NCBI GenBank assembly: GCA_964605545.1
Contig: CAZSCX010000001.1
Span: forward strand, 25,680 to 89,679
Length of the DNA: 64,000 nt
Source of the DNA: DAOTMI01 sp964605545
GTDB lineage: Bacteria; Patescibacteriota; Microgenomatia; UBA12405
Direction of reading: 5' to 3'
Below are positions 25,623 to 34,589 of the stretch, one piece after another. The notes under the pieces were generated by a model that saw only the letters and a list, made by a program, of their open reading frames with translations, had not been told where the DNA came from and did not search any database. Position 1 is the first letter of the stretch. Each line of letters begins with the position of its first letter. The translations under genes and the position numbers were made by a program.

Positions 25623-27050
25623 GTGAGTGTTTATCATCTTAAATATAGACCGCAATTATTTTCTGAATTGGACTTGGATTATTTGGCAACGAAGTTAAAA
25701 AAAATTTTGGCAGCAAAAGAAACACCTCAGTCGTTTTTGTTATCGGGACCGAAAGGAGCGGGAAAGACATCGGTGGCGAGGATTATCGCAAGAGCGATAA
25801 ATTGTTTAGATTTGAAAGATGGCGAACCTTGTGGTAAATGTGGTAATTGTACAATGGTATTGAAAAATGCCGATTTGGATGTGATAGAAATTGATGCTGC
25901 TTCCAATAGAGGAATTGATGATATTAGAAATCTTAAAGAGAGTACTTATTTGATGCCTTCTAAATTGAAGAAAAAAGTTTTTATCGTTGACGAAGTTCAT
26001 ATGCTGACTAAAGAAGCTTTTAATGCTTTATTAAAAGTGATTGAAGAGCCGCCAGAACATGTTGTTTTTATCCTTTGCACTACTGATGAGAAAAAAATTC
26101 CGGATACTATTTTGTCTCGTTTGGTAAAAATTGAGTTTCGAAAAGGGACGAAGAAAGAATTAATAATGTCGATGGAGAGGATTATAAAGGGGGAAAAATT
26201 GGAAATTGAAAAAGAAGCTTTAGAGGTTTTGGCTTCAAAAAGTGATGGAAGTTTCCGTAATTTGCAAAAAACTTTAAACGAAGTAGTGATGGAATATGGA
26301 AAGAAGGTAAGCAGAGAAAATGTAATTGAATATTTGATTGGTAAATTTGGTGATTACAGTGGTGAAGAAGTAGAAAGTGATTTAAATAATCGTAATTTAA
26401 ATGAGATATTAAATAAACTTGAGGTTTTGTCGACTAAAGGAGTTGATTTTGTGAATTTAAGAGAGACTTGGTTGAACTATTTTCATAAAAAATTGCTGGA
26501 AAAACCTGAAGTTGATTTAGTGAAATGGGTTAATTTGTTGATAGGGGCGAGTAAAATCGAAAAGGAAATATCAATTGAACAATTACCATTGGAGTTGGCC
26601 GTAATCGATTTTTTGAAAGATAAAGAAATAAAGACACCGATAGTGGTAGAAACAAAAGAAACAACGGTGATAGTTGAAAAAGATGAAATTATTGTTGGTG
26701 ATGTGTCTATGGAGGCAATTGAAGAGAAATGGGCACTTATTTTGGCAGAAATAAAACCCCTTAATCATAGTGTTGAGGCATTTTTAAGAGCGACTAAACC
26801 AAAAAAAATGAAAGGAAAAGCTTTGGTATTGGAAGTGTTTTATCCTTTTCATAAAGATAAATTGGAAGAGTCAAAGAACAGGGAAGTCATGGAAAATTGT
26901 TTGTCAAAAATAATGGGTAAACAATTATGTGTCGAATATGTATTGGCTAAAGATAGGCATAAACCATTGGAAATAAAAAATGATACACCGGTGGAGACGG
27001 TGGTAGAAAAAGCAGATATTTATGATATTGCCAAAGATATTTTTGGATGA
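25623..27050 (+). CDS. dnaX: DNA polymerase III subunit gamma/tau
   Basis: 475 residues from a GTG start. AAA+ clamp-loader ATPase: Walker A G-P-K-G-A-G-K-T (42-49), zinc module with C61, C70, C73 and C76, Walker B F-I-V-D-E-V-H, and sensor region I-L-C-T-T. Family signature D-A-A-S-N-R-G-I-D is present. The C-terminal tau-like part is short. It loads the sliding clamp at replication forks. Followed by ybaB and recR, a widely conserved operon order. Confidence 0.97.
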   Translation: MSVYHLKYRPQLFSELDLDYLATKLKKILAAKETPQSFLLSGPKGAGKTSVARIIARAINCLDLKDGEPCGKCGNCTMVLKNADLDVIEIDAASNRGIDDIRNLKESTYLMPSKLKKKVFIVDEVHMLTKEAFNALLKVIEEPPEHVVFILCTTDEKKIPDTILSRLVKIEFRKGTKKELIMSMERIIKGEKLEIEKEALEVLASKSDGSFRNLQKTLNEVVMEYGKKVSRENVIEYLIGKFGDYSGEEVESDLNNRNLNEILNKLEVLSTKGVDFVNLRETWLNYFHKKLLEKPEVDLVKWVNLLIGASKIEKEISIEQLPLELAVIDFLKDKEIKTPIVVETKETTVIVEKDEIIVGDVSMEAIEEKWALILAEIKPLNHSVEAFLRATKPKKMKGKALVLEVFYPFHKDKLEESKNREVMENCLSKIMGKQLCVEYVLAKDRHKPLEIKNDTPVETVVEKADIYDIAKDIFG

Positions 27051-27070
27051 AAATGTTAAAATAGGAGTAT

Positions 27071-27319
27071 ATGTTTGACAAAGCAAAATTATTAGCAAAG
27101 GCATTTAAAATTAAAAGAATGATTGAGTCGGAAACGACTGAGTTGGAGGAGGGTGGAATAAAAATTGTGGTGAGTGGTGATCAGAGAGTAAAACAGCTAT
27201 CGATAAATGGGGTGGAAAATAGGATGTTGATGGAAGTAATCAATAAGGCAATGAAAAAATCACAAGAAAATGCGGCCAGAAAAATGAAAGAATCGGGTGG
27301 ACTTGAAGGTCTATTTTAA
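27071..27319 (+). CDS. ybaB: YbaB/EbfC nucleoid-associated protein
   Basis: 82 residues, slightly shorter than the usual ~100. The central V-V-S-G-D-Q-R-V-K-Q-L-S-I and C-terminal helix K-K-S-Q-E-N-A-A fit the YbaB family of DNA-binding dimers. The dnaX-ybaB-recR order supports the call. It has an AGGAG 5 nt before the ATG, in contrast to the leaderless genes in the window, as expected for an internal operon gene. Confidence 0.9.
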   Translation: MFDKAKLLAKAFKIKRMIESETTELEEGGIKIVVSGDQRVKQLSINGVENRMLMEVINKAMKKSQENAARKMKESGGLEGLF

Positions 27320-27322
27320 TTT

Positions 27323-27925
27323 ATGGGATCATATCCAAAACAGATAAAAAATTTAATTGAGGATTTTGAGAGATTACCTGGGATTGGTCCAAAAAGTGCG
27401 ACAAGATTGGTATTTTATTTATTAAATGTACCAAAAGAGGCGATAGCAAAGTTTGCAAAAAATTTGATTGACATTAAAGATGTCAAAATTTGCAATGAAT
27501 GTTTTGGAGTATCCGAAAAAGAGATTTGTGATATTTGTAATGATAAAAATCGAAATAAAAAAATAATTTGTGTGGTGGAGAGATCGATTGATTTGTTAGC
27601 GATAGAAAATATTGGTGAATTTAAGGGTGTTTATCATGTTTTGGGGGGAGTGATCAATCCTTTAAATCACGTTGGACCGGAAGATTTGAAAATTCAGGAA
27701 TTAATTGATCGGTTAAGAGTTGGAATAGAAGAGGTGATTATTGCAACTAACCCAACAATGGAAGGAGAAGCGACGGCCTTATTTATTAAAAAGAAAATTG
27801 ATAATTTTAATAAAGAAATAAAAATTAGCCGGATTGGTTCTGGTTTGCCAATTGGAGCAGATTTGGAGTATGCTGATTTAGCGACATTGTCTCGGGCAAT
27901 GTCAGGGAGAAAACAATATGAATGA
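27323..27925 (+). CDS. recR: Recombination protein RecR
   Basis: 200 residues, normal length. Helix-hairpin-helix L-P-G-I-G-P-K-S-A-T-R near the start, zinc finger C-N-E-C ... C-D-I-C (about 52-72), and Toprim elements (V-V-E-R, A-T-N-P-T-M-E-G-E-A-T). Works with RecO and RecF in loading RecA at gaps. The end overlaps the next gene by 8 nt. Confidence 0.97.
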   Translation: MGSYPKQIKNLIEDFERLPGIGPKSATRLVFYLLNVPKEAIAKFAKNLIDIKDVKICNECFGVSEKEICDICNDKNRNKKIICVVERSIDLLAIENIGEFKGVYHVLGGVINPLNHVGPEDLKIQELIDRLRVGIEEVIIATNPTMEGEATALFIKKKIDNFNKEIKISRIGSGLPIGADLEYADLATLSRAMSGRKQYE

Positions 27926-28388
27926 TGATAATATAATGAAAAATGCTATAAAACAGGTAAAAGATTTAGGAATAGAGACAGGGAGGGAAATGGTAAAAGC
28001 AACAGTTGGGATTACAAAGGGAATTAGTGTGGGTGAATTGTTAGGAGATATTCAGCCGATGAGCGACGAAGAGTTACAAAGGAAGAAAATGGAAGATGAA
28101 AAGAAGAAAAGAGAAGAGGAACAGAAATTAAAATCAAGAATTAAGGGAAATGATTTGGAAAGTGAGATGAAGAGATTAAGAGATCAAACAGAGAGAGAAG
28201 AGCAGGAGAAAGAAAGAATGGAAATGGAGGAGAAAAAAAGATTAGAAGAGAGAAAAAGGCAAGAAGACGAGGAAATAGCGGCGATGGAAACAAGTAATCC
28301 ACGAAAAGCGAAAAAGAAAAGAGGGAGTGCTTTTTTGCCGAATGATAAAAAATCACAAACTGCAGAGTACAGTAAAAAGCCTGATTAG
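27918..28388 (+). CDS. Charged coiled-coil protein of unknown function
   Basis: 156 residues. No family recognised. Residues about 55-125 are almost entirely Glu, Lys, Arg and Met in a heptad-like helix, and the C-terminus is basic and probably disordered. The first 50 residues contain an amphipathic part and G-I-S-V-G-E-L-L-G-D. It is translationally coupled to recR by overlap and precedes cysS, so it is a real operon member. Similar recR-adjacent coiled-coil genes might exist in related genomes; that would need a search. Confidence 0.6.
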   Translation: MNDDNIMKNAIKQVKDLGIETGREMVKATVGITKGISVGELLGDIQPMSDEELQRKKMEDEKKKREEEQKLKSRIKGNDLESEMKRLRDQTEREEQEKERMEMEEKKRLEERKRQEDEEIAAMETSNPRKAKKKRGSAFLPNDKKSQTAEYSKKPD

Positions 28389-28405
28389 TGGTGATAAAAT
28401 ATACT

Positions 28406-29764
28406 ATGTTAATTTATAATACTGCAACAAGAAAAAAAGAGGAATTGAAAACAATAAAACCGGGTGAAGTGGGGATATATGCTTGTGGTCCGACAGTCTA
28501 TTCACATCAACATATTGGAAACATGTACGCTTATATTTCTTGGGATATTTTGGTAAGGTCTCTGAAATATTTGGGTTTTAAGGTGAAATATGTGATGAAT
28601 GTGACTGATGTCGGTCATTTGACCAGTGATAGTGATGAAGGTGAAGATAAAATGGAAAAAGGATCCAAGCGGGAAGGTTTGTCTGTTTGGGATATTGCCA
28701 AAAAATATGAAAAACAGTTTTTTGATGATGAAAAATCGTTAAATATTGAAAGACCAGATGTTGTTTGTAGGGCAACAGAATATATTAAAGAACAAATTGA
28801 ATTAATCAAAAAGATTGAACAAAATGGTTTTACTTATAAAATAAGTGATGGAATTTATTTTGACACAAGTAAATTTGAGGCTTACGCAGATTTTGCCAAA
28901 TTAAATTTGGAACAACAAAAAGAAGGAGCCAGAGTAGAGGTTAATCTAGAAAAGAAGAATATAACTGATTTTGCTTTGTGGAAATTTTCTCCTTCGGCAG
29001 ACACAGGGCAAGTTCGGCAGATGGAGTGGGAGAGTCCCTGGGGAGTTGGTTTCCCTGGTTGGCATATCGAATGTACTGCCATGTCGACTGAACATTTAGG
29101 AATACCTTTTGATATTCATACTGGGGGAATTGACCATATTTCTATTCATCATACAAATGAGATTGCTCAATCTTTTGGTGCTTTTGGGAAGAGTTCGGTA
29201 AATTATTGGATGCACAATGGTTTCTTAACTTTTAAAGGAGAAAAAATAAGTAAATCAACTGGAGGTTTGTTGACTATAGGAGATTTGGTAGCAATGGGTT
29301 TTGAACCGCTTGCATATCGATATATGGTAATTTCTTCTCAATATCGAAGTGGTTTAGATTTTTCTTTGGATAATTTAAAAACAGCTCAAATTTCTTTAAG
29401 GAAATTGAAAGAATCAGTTAAAGAAGTAAAAGGGGAAGTAAATAAAGAATATATTGATCAGTTTAAAAAATTATTGGAAAATGATCTTTCGATGCCGGAA
29501 GTAATGGCTTTGGTTTGGAAAATTGTCAGAGATGAACCGGCGACAGTTTTGGAGATGGACAAGATTTTGGGTTTGAATTTAGGTCACAAGGAGGAAGAAA
29601 TTATTCCTAATGAAGTAGAAAAGCTGGTTTTAGAGAGAAAAAAGGCACGGGGAGAGAAAAATTGGATGGAATCTGATAGATTAAGAGAGGAGATTAGAAA
29701 ATTGGGTTATGAAATAGAAGACCTACAAAATGATTGTAAAATAAGGAAGCTTATGGTAATCTAG
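28406..29764 (+). CDS. cysS: Cysteinyl-tRNA synthetase
   Basis: 452 residues from ATG 28406 (M-L-I-Y-N-T); an upstream GTG is in frame but includes the promoter. Class I motifs: H-I-G-N for HIGH (in S-H-Q-H-I-G-N) and K-I-S-K-S for KMSKS. The zinc ligand Cys in Y-A-C-G-P-T-V and G-W-H-I-E-C-T-A-M-S are present. The C-terminal domain is normal. A TAAAAT at 28395-28400 lies 5 nt before the ATG. Confidence 0.97.
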   Translation: MLIYNTATRKKEELKTIKPGEVGIYACGPTVYSHQHIGNMYAYISWDILVRSLKYLGFKVKYVMNVTDVGHLTSDSDEGEDKMEKGSKREGLSVWDIAKKYEKQFFDDEKSLNIERPDVVCRATEYIKEQIELIKKIEQNGFTYKISDGIYFDTSKFEAYADFAKLNLEQQKEGARVEVNLEKKNITDFALWKFSPSADTGQVRQMEWESPWGVGFPGWHIECTAMSTEHLGIPFDIHTGGIDHISIHHTNEIAQSFGAFGKSSVNYWMHNGFLTFKGEKISKSTGGLLTIGDLVAMGFEPLAYRYMVISSQYRSGLDFSLDNLKTAQISLRKLKESVKEVKGEVNKEYIDQFKKLLENDLSMPEVMALVWKIVRDEPATVLEMDKILGLNLGHKEEEIIPNEVEKLVLERKKARGEKNWMESDRLREEIRKLGYEIEDLQNDCKIRKLMVI

Positions 29765-29770
29765 AAAGCT

Positions 29771-30049
29771 ATGGAAACAAAAAAATTTAAATATCAATTA
29801 ATCCTGGTGCTTGATCCAGCTTTGGCGGAGAAAGATAGGGAAGCGTTGTTCAAAAAAATTGGAGAAAAATTTGAAAAAAATGAACATCTTGGAATTAAAG
29901 AGATGCAATACAAGATTAAAAATAACGAAAAAGGTGATTATTGGATTTTTGAAACAGAAGCCGATAAACCGATTCAAATGAAAGAATTTAATATTTATTT
30001 AAATAGAGAAATTAAAATTATACGTTATTTACTGTTAAAAAGGAGATAA
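29771..30049 (+). CDS. rpsF: 30S ribosomal protein bS6
   Basis: 92 residues. Fold pattern of bS6: K-Y-Q-L-I-L-V-L-D at the first strand and the conserved end of the domain R-E-I-K-I-I-R-Y-L-L. It is followed by ssb and rpsR in the classical rpsF-ssb-rpsR order, with which it forms the S6:S18 platform heterodimer in the small subunit. Confidence 0.9.
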   Translation: METKKFKYQLILVLDPALAEKDREALFKKIGEKFEKNEHLGIKEMQYKIKNNEKGDYWIFETEADKPIQMKEFNIYLNREIKIIRYLLLKRR

Positions 30050-30053
30050 GAAA

Positions 30054-30587
30054 ATGCCTAGTCGCTGTCTTAATCGGGTAACTTTAATAGGTAATCTAAC
30101 TCGTGACCCGGAGTTACGCTATACACCAGCCGGTATGGCGGTCGTTAGTTTTGGTTTAGCCACCAATAGAGTGTGGGTAACCAAACAAGGTGAAAAGAAA
30201 GAGGATGCTCAATTTCACCGAATTGTTGCTTGGAACAAGTTGGCTGAACTTTGTTCTCAGTTATTAAGTAAGGGGCGCCGAGTTTATGTTGATGGCCGAA
30301 TTCAATATCGTGATTACACCGATGCCGAAAACAATAAAAAACAAATTGCCGAAATTGTCATTGACGATATGATTATTTTGGACAATAAAGGTATGAATAA
30401 TGGTAATAGTGGTAGTCATGTTGAAGAAGACTTGTCGGTTAGCCAAGATTTAAGTGCTGGTGCAGAAGCCCCAGTTGAAGATATTGTTATTCCCGATGAT
30501 TTGGGAGCAATTGAGCCAACTGAAACTGCGGCAGAAACTCCGGTTTCAGCTCCGGAAGAAAGCAAGGCTGACGAGATGCCTTTTTAA
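30054..30587 (+). CDS. ssb: Single-stranded DNA-binding protein
   Basis: 177 residues. OB fold with N-R-V-T-L-I-G-N-L-T-R-D-P-E-L-R-Y at the start, F-H-R-I-V-A-W-N-K-L-A-E and V-D-G-R-I-Q-Y-R. An acidic, Pro/Ala-rich tail ends with D-E-M-P-F, close to the D-D-x-P-F tip that recruits repair and replication proteins. AGGAG precedes the start. Codon use is somewhat richer in C and G than its neighbours, consistent with high expression. Confidence 0.97.
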   Translation: MPSRCLNRVTLIGNLTRDPELRYTPAGMAVVSFGLATNRVWVTKQGEKKEDAQFHRIVAWNKLAELCSQLLSKGRRVYVDGRIQYRDYTDAENNKKQIAEIVIDDMIILDNKGMNNGNSGSHVEEDLSVSQDLSAGAEAPVEDIVIPDDLGAIEPTETAAETPVSAPEESKADEMPF

Positions 30588-30595
30588 AATAAAAT

Positions 30596-30826
30596 ATGAT
30601 TAAAAAAACTTTTAAAAAGAAAGTAAAAGAGAGAGCTTGTGGATATTGCAAGACGAAAACCAATCCTGATTGGAAGGACTATGAAACATTAGCTTCTTTT
30701 CTTACAAATAGAGGAAAGATATCGCCTGGTAGTATGACTGGACTTTGTGCTAGACACCAGAGAAAATTGGCGTCAGCAATTAAACAAGCAAGACATTTGG
30801 CTCTTTTGCCGTTTATTACTCAGTAA
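30596..30826 (+). CDS. rpsR: 30S ribosomal protein bS18, Cys-containing form
   Basis: 76 residues. It has the typical core (D-Y-E-T-L-A-S-F-L-T-N-R-G-K-I and G-L-C-A-R-H-Q-R-K-L). C-G-Y-C near the start together with C-A-R-H forms a likely zinc site. Last gene before the intrinsic terminator. Confidence 0.95.
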   Translation: MIKKTFKKKVKERACGYCKTKTNPDWKDYETLASFLTNRGKISPGSMTGLCARHQRKLASAIKQARHLALLPFITQ

Positions 30827-30845
30827 TAGTTTTTGCAAAATAAAG

Positions 30846-30870
30846 ACCCTCCTGTAATGGGAGGGTTTTT
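30846..30870 (+). terminator. Intrinsic terminator of the ribosomal/ssb operon
   Basis: Stem of CCCTCC (30847-30852) with GGAGGG (30860-30865) around a 7-nt loop, extended by an outer A-T pair, followed by TTTTT. It lies 20 nt after rpsR. It is the only clear Rho-independent terminator noticed in the window. Confidence 0.9.
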
Positions 30871-30874
30871 CGGA

Positions 30875-30880
30875 TATAAT
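30875..30880 (+). promoter_or_regulatory. TATAAT -10 box upstream of 30889 gene
   Basis: TATAAT ends 8 nt before the ATG at 30889 and directly follows the terminator, so a new short-leader transcript starts here. Confidence 0.55.
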
Positions 30881-30888
30881 TTATATAT

Positions 30889-31629
30889 ATGAAGTCTTCA
30901 ATTAGGACCAAATGGATTGTTAAATTGGGACCAAAAGCAAAATTAAAATGCAAAGTTGGTGATGTAGTAGAACAAGGACAGATTATTTTGGTTGAAGGAA
31001 CAGATGTTGTCAGAAGTTATGATGCTTCGATTGTTTTATCAAAATTAAAGAAGGAAAAGATAGAGACAATAAATATGAGTTGGAAAAATAAAGAGATTAA
31101 AACAGGAGATATAATTTGTGAAACCGGAGGATTGGCAAATAAAAAAGTTTTTGCTCCAATAGACGGAGTTTTTTGCGGTATAGATGAATTTTTTAATATG
31201 ACAATTAAAATTGAAGAGAAAGATAAAAAAATAATTTATGCTCCGATAAAAGCAGTGGTTGTAGAAGCAGATAAAGAAAGGTTGGTTTTGGAATTTAAGG
31301 CAAGCGAAATACTAGGTAAGGGTTTAATTTTGGGTCGAGTTTGGGGGAATGCTGATTTTAAGGAATATAAAGAAATTTCGGACTTGGATTATCGTTGTGA
31401 TGGTAAGGTAATTATGACAACCAATACTGAAATGACTTTTATTACCAAAGCAGAGGTGGTGGGAGTAGTTGGGATTATAGTTAAAGAGGAAAAAGAAATA
31501 GAGGCAGATATTCCAGTATTGATGATAAATGCCGATGATTGGGGTAAATTATTAAAAATGGGGGAAAATAAAGATCTTTACAGAGTATTATTAAATGCTA
31601 AACTAGACAGATTGTTAATTGCAAAATAA
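30889..31629 (+). CDS. Unknown protein with lipoyl/hammerhead-like beta elements
   Basis: 246 residues, no membrane segment or Cys signature. Two stretches (V-G-D-V-V-E-Q-G-Q-I-I-L-V-E-G and I-K-T-G-D-I-I-C-E-T-G-G) resemble barrel-sandwich hybrid or biotinyl/lipoyl-like strands. The Lys that would be modified is not evident. The C-terminal half is mixed alpha/beta (V-P-V-L-M-I-N-A-D-D-W). First gene of a unit with two envelope proteases (2-nt spacing), so an envelope-related role is possible; no function is assigned. Confidence 0.6.
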   Translation: MKSSIRTKWIVKLGPKAKLKCKVGDVVEQGQIILVEGTDVVRSYDASIVLSKLKKEKIETINMSWKNKEIKTGDIICETGGLANKKVFAPIDGVFCGIDEFFNMTIKIEEKDKKIIYAPIKAVVVEADKERLVLEFKASEILGKGLILGRVWGNADFKEYKEISDLDYRCDGKVIMTTNTEMTFITKAEVVGVVGIIVKEEKEIEADIPVLMINADDWGKLLKMGENKDLYRVLLNAKLDRLLIAK

Positions 31630-31631
31630 TC

Positions 31632-32822
31632 ATGAATATTAGAAAAACAAGAAATATTGTAGTTGGGATTTTGGTATTAATTTTAGTGGCGAAAGTTAGT
31701 TTTGATTTGGGTAAAAGACAAAATGGAAATGATTTTGATTTGTCGATGATGTGGCAGGTAAAAGAAAGATTGCAAGAAAAGTATTTGGATAAATCAAAGA
31801 TAAAAGATGAAAGTATGAAGTATGGAGCAATTGAAGGTTTAGTTTCTTCTCTCGACGATCCTTATACAGTATTTTTGCCACCGAAGGAAAACAAAAGTGC
31901 AAATGATGATTTGGCAGGAAAGTTTGGTGGAGTAGGAATTTCTTTGGGATATAAGGATAAAACATTGGCGGTAATGAGTGCTTTACCAAAAACACCGGCG
32001 GAAAAGGCAGGATTGGTAGCGGGTGATTTGATTTTAAAAATTATTGATAAAACAAAGGGAGTAGATAGAGATACAACCGGAATTACTTTACAGGAAGCAG
32101 TGGAATTAATTAGAGGTGATATTGGAACCGAGATAACTTTAAAAATGTTTAGAGAAGGTAAAGACGGTACTTTTGATGTAGTCTTAAAAAGAGATAATAT
32201 TGAAGTGCCAAGTATTGAATTGGAATGGATTGAAAGAAAAGGAAAAAAGATAGCTTGGGTTAAATTATATAAATTTACCGATACTTTATTTAAAGATTGG
32301 ACTGAAACGGTTGATAAAATAATCAAGGATAAAGATATAAATTATGGTGGAATTGTTTTAGATTTGAGAAGTAACCCCGGAGGATATTTGGCGGCTTCGG
32401 TTTACGTAGCATCTGATTTTATTAAAAGTGGAGTGATTGTTAAACAAGAATCAAGTAAAGATGGAGTACAGGAATATAAAGTTGATTCAAGCCGTAATAA
32501 ATTATTAAAAGATGAATTAGTAATTTTGGTTAATGGTGGTTCAGCATCAGCGGCAGAAATTTTGGCCGGGGCATTGCGAGAATATGAAAGAGGATTATTA
32601 GTTGGAGAGAAAACTTTTGGTAAGGGAACGGTTCAAGAACCTGAAGATTTTAAGGATGGTTCAGGAATCCATATTACTATTGCTAAGTGGTTGTTGCCCA
32701 GTGGGAAAAATATTCACGGAATGGGAGTGGATCCGGATGTGGAAGTTAAATATGTGCCCAATGAAAAAGATCCAAAGGCTGACAATCAACTTGAAAAAGC
32801 AGTCGAAGTATTATTAAAATAA
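31632..32822 (+). CDS. S41 family C-terminal processing protease
   Basis: 396 residues. Membrane anchor (about 8-25), PDZ domain (about 88-180, with G-G-V-G-I-S-L-G and A-G-L-V-A-G-D-L-I) and S41 catalytic domain. Catalytic dyad S306 (G-G-S-A-S-A-A-E-I) and K331 with Q335 (F-G-K-G-T-V-Q). The family (CtpA/CtpB/Prc) cleaves proteins near their C-termini outside the cytoplasmic membrane. Encoded with an HtrA-like protease 5 nt downstream, suggesting an envelope quality-control pair. Confidence 0.95.
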   Translation: MNIRKTRNIVVGILVLILVAKVSFDLGKRQNGNDFDLSMMWQVKERLQEKYLDKSKIKDESMKYGAIEGLVSSLDDPYTVFLPPKENKSANDDLAGKFGGVGISLGYKDKTLAVMSALPKTPAEKAGLVAGDLILKIIDKTKGVDRDTTGITLQEAVELIRGDIGTEITLKMFREGKDGTFDVVLKRDNIEVPSIELEWIERKGKKIAWVKLYKFTDTLFKDWTETVDKIIKDKDINYGGIVLDLRSNPGGYLAASVYVASDFIKSGVIVKQESSKDGVQEYKVDSSRNKLLKDELVILVNGGSASAAEILAGALREYERGLLVGEKTFGKGTVQEPEDFKDGSGIHITIAKWLLPSGKNIHGMGVDPDVEVKYVPNEKDPKADNQLEKAVEVLLK

Positions 32823-32827
32823 GAATT

Positions 32828-33901
32828 ATGAAAAAAATAGGAGTTGTGTTCCTTTTTGGTTTATTGGCAGGTTTATTGATCATGTCAAAGTTAGGTGATA
32901 ATTTTAAAAAAAGTGAATTACCGACAAAGAGGGAAGTGGTAGATGAAGAGTCGGTGGTAACTCGAGTAGTAGAAGAAGCTGCACCAAGTGTAGTGACGGT
33001 TTCTATTTTGAAAACCCAAATAATAAATGATTTTTTCAATTTTGTTTCCGAAACACAAAACATCGAAAAAGATATTGGTACTGGATTTATCATTTCTAAT
33101 GATGGTTTGATTGTTACAAATAAACATGTAGTTGCTGATACTGAGGCAAAATACAAAGTAGTTGTAGGTAAAGATGAAGTATTGGAAGTGAAACAAATTT
33201 ATCGTGACCCTTTAACTGATTTGGCAATTTTGAAGGTGGATAAAAATGATTTAAAGCCAGTTAAAATGGGAGATTCGGATAAAATTAAAGTTGGTCAAAC
33301 TGTAATTGCAATTGGAACGGCTTTGGGAGAATTCAGGTCAACTGTTACTCGGGGAGTAATTTCTGGATTGGGAAGAGGAATTACGGCAGGATCGCCAATT
33401 GAAGGTCTGGAAAAGCTGGATAATGTAATTCAAACCGATGCGGCAATCAATCCGGGAAACTCGGGTGGACCACTTTTGAACTCGTCTGGTGAAGTGATAG
33501 GGGTAAATGTAGCAGTGTCGCAGGCTGGTCAAAACATTGGATTTGCTCTGCCGATTAATTTGGTGAAAGAGTCGATTGATAACTTTAGGGCGACGGGGGA
33601 ATTTGACCGGCCGTATTTGGGGGTGGCTTATCAGATGATTACGAAACAGGCGGCGTTGCTAAACGAAGTGCCACAGGGTGCTTATGTTCAAAATTTGGTT
33701 AAAGATGGACCGGCAGAAAAGGCAGGATTAAAGATTGGCGATATTATGACCGAAATTGATGGACAGAAATTAAATGATGAAAAAAACGCAACGGTTGTAA
33801 ATATAATTAACAAAAAGAAAATAGGGGATGAAGTGAAAATAAGTGTTTATCGGGAATCACAGGAGATTACTCTTGTGGTGAAGTTGGAAAAGAAAAACTA
33901 A
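32828..33901 (+). CDS. HtrA/DegP-like serine protease
   Basis: 357 residues. An N-terminal membrane segment precedes a chymotrypsin-fold domain with H100 (T-N-K-H-V-V), D131 (P-L-T-D-L-A-I-L) and S212 (G-N-S-G-G-P-L). One PDZ domain follows (about 260-355, with A-G-L-K-I-G-D-I-M). It acts on misfolded envelope or secreted proteins. Given the many disulfide-rich secreted proteins in this genome, a quality-control role is plausible. Its 3' end overlaps prfA on the other strand by 35 nt. Confidence 0.95.
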   Translation: MKKIGVVFLFGLLAGLLIMSKLGDNFKKSELPTKREVVDEESVVTRVVEEAAPSVVTVSILKTQIINDFFNFVSETQNIEKDIGTGFIISNDGLIVTNKHVVADTEAKYKVVVGKDEVLEVKQIYRDPLTDLAILKVDKNDLKPVKMGDSDKIKVGQTVIAIGTALGEFRSTVTRGVISGLGRGITAGSPIEGLEKLDNVIQTDAAINPGNSGGPLLNSSGEVIGVNVAVSQAGQNIGFALPINLVKESIDNFRATGEFDRPYLGVAYQMITKQAALLNEVPQGAYVQNLVKDGPAEKAGLKIGDIMTEIDGQKLNDEKNATVVNIINKKKIGDEVKISVYRESQEITLVVKLEKKN

Positions 33902-34589
33902 GTTCGAGTAAGAGGTCTTCGAGGTTACCGTCGAGGATTTCGGAGAGATTATTAAAGGATTTGTTGATACGGTGGTCTTTGACTTGATTGCGGTCGTAGT
34001 TGTAAGTACGGATTTTGTCCGATCTTTTGGCTTGTCCAATGACGGCACGGGCGCCGCTAATTTGGGACATTTTTTTGTCTTCTTCTATTTGCCAAAGTTT
34101 ACTTTGTAATATTTCTAGAGCGGCTTGTTTATTGGCGGCTTGAAACCGTTCCTTGCGACAAGAAACGACAATACCAGTGGGTTTGTGGGTTATACGGACA
34201 GCTGTGGATACTTTATTGACATTTTGGCCGCCATTACCGCCGGCCCGACAAGCTTGGAATTCAATATCGTCTGGGTTTATTTTTATTTCATGACTGGTAA
34301 TTTTAGGTAAGACTACAACAGCAGCGGTTGATGTATGAATACGCCCTTTTTTTTCGGTAACGGGAATTCTTTGAACACGATGAGTACCGGTTTCATATTG
34401 AAGTTGATTAAAGGCATCATAACCGCTAACTTGCATGACGCCATCGTCCAGTTGGGCTACTTTCCAGCCGACTTTGTTGGCATAACGGTTATACATTCGT
34501 TGCAAATCATCAGCCCAAAGTTGAGCCTCATCCCCACCGGGACCTGGGCGAAATTCCATAATAGCGATATTGGGATCAATAGTAGGCAT
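33867..34589 (-). CDS. prfA: Peptide chain release factor 1, lacking the N-terminal domain
   Basis: 240 residues against about 355-360 for typical RF1. The tripeptide P-V-T (76-78) in the codon-reading loop is of the RF1 P-x-T type (UAA/UAG), and G-G-Q (120-122) is intact. The protein begins right where domain 2 starts (D-P-N ... G-P-G-G-D-E-A). It therefore lacks the ~100-residue helical domain 1 that contacts the stalk base and is a target of PrfB/C-type partners. The ATG directly follows the rpmE stop, so an upstream extension is not possible in this frame. Confidence 0.93.
   Translation of the reverse strand: MPTIDPNIAIMEFRPGPGGDEAQLWADDLQRMYNRYANKVGWKVAQLDDGVMQVSGYDAFNQLQYETGTHRVQRIPVTEKKGRIHTSTAAVVVLPKITSHEIKINPDDIEFQACRAGGNGGQNVNKVSTAVRITHKPTGIVVSCRKERFQAANKQAALEILQSKLWQIEEDKKMSQISGARAVIGQAKRSDKIRTYNYDRNQVKDHRINKSFNNLSEILDGNLEDLLLELSFSFPTSPQE

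Noticed and set aside
25560..25660. Frameshift as explanation for the short ybeY
   Set aside because: None of the other frames just after the stop encodes the missing H-x5-H part, so truncation is the better reading.
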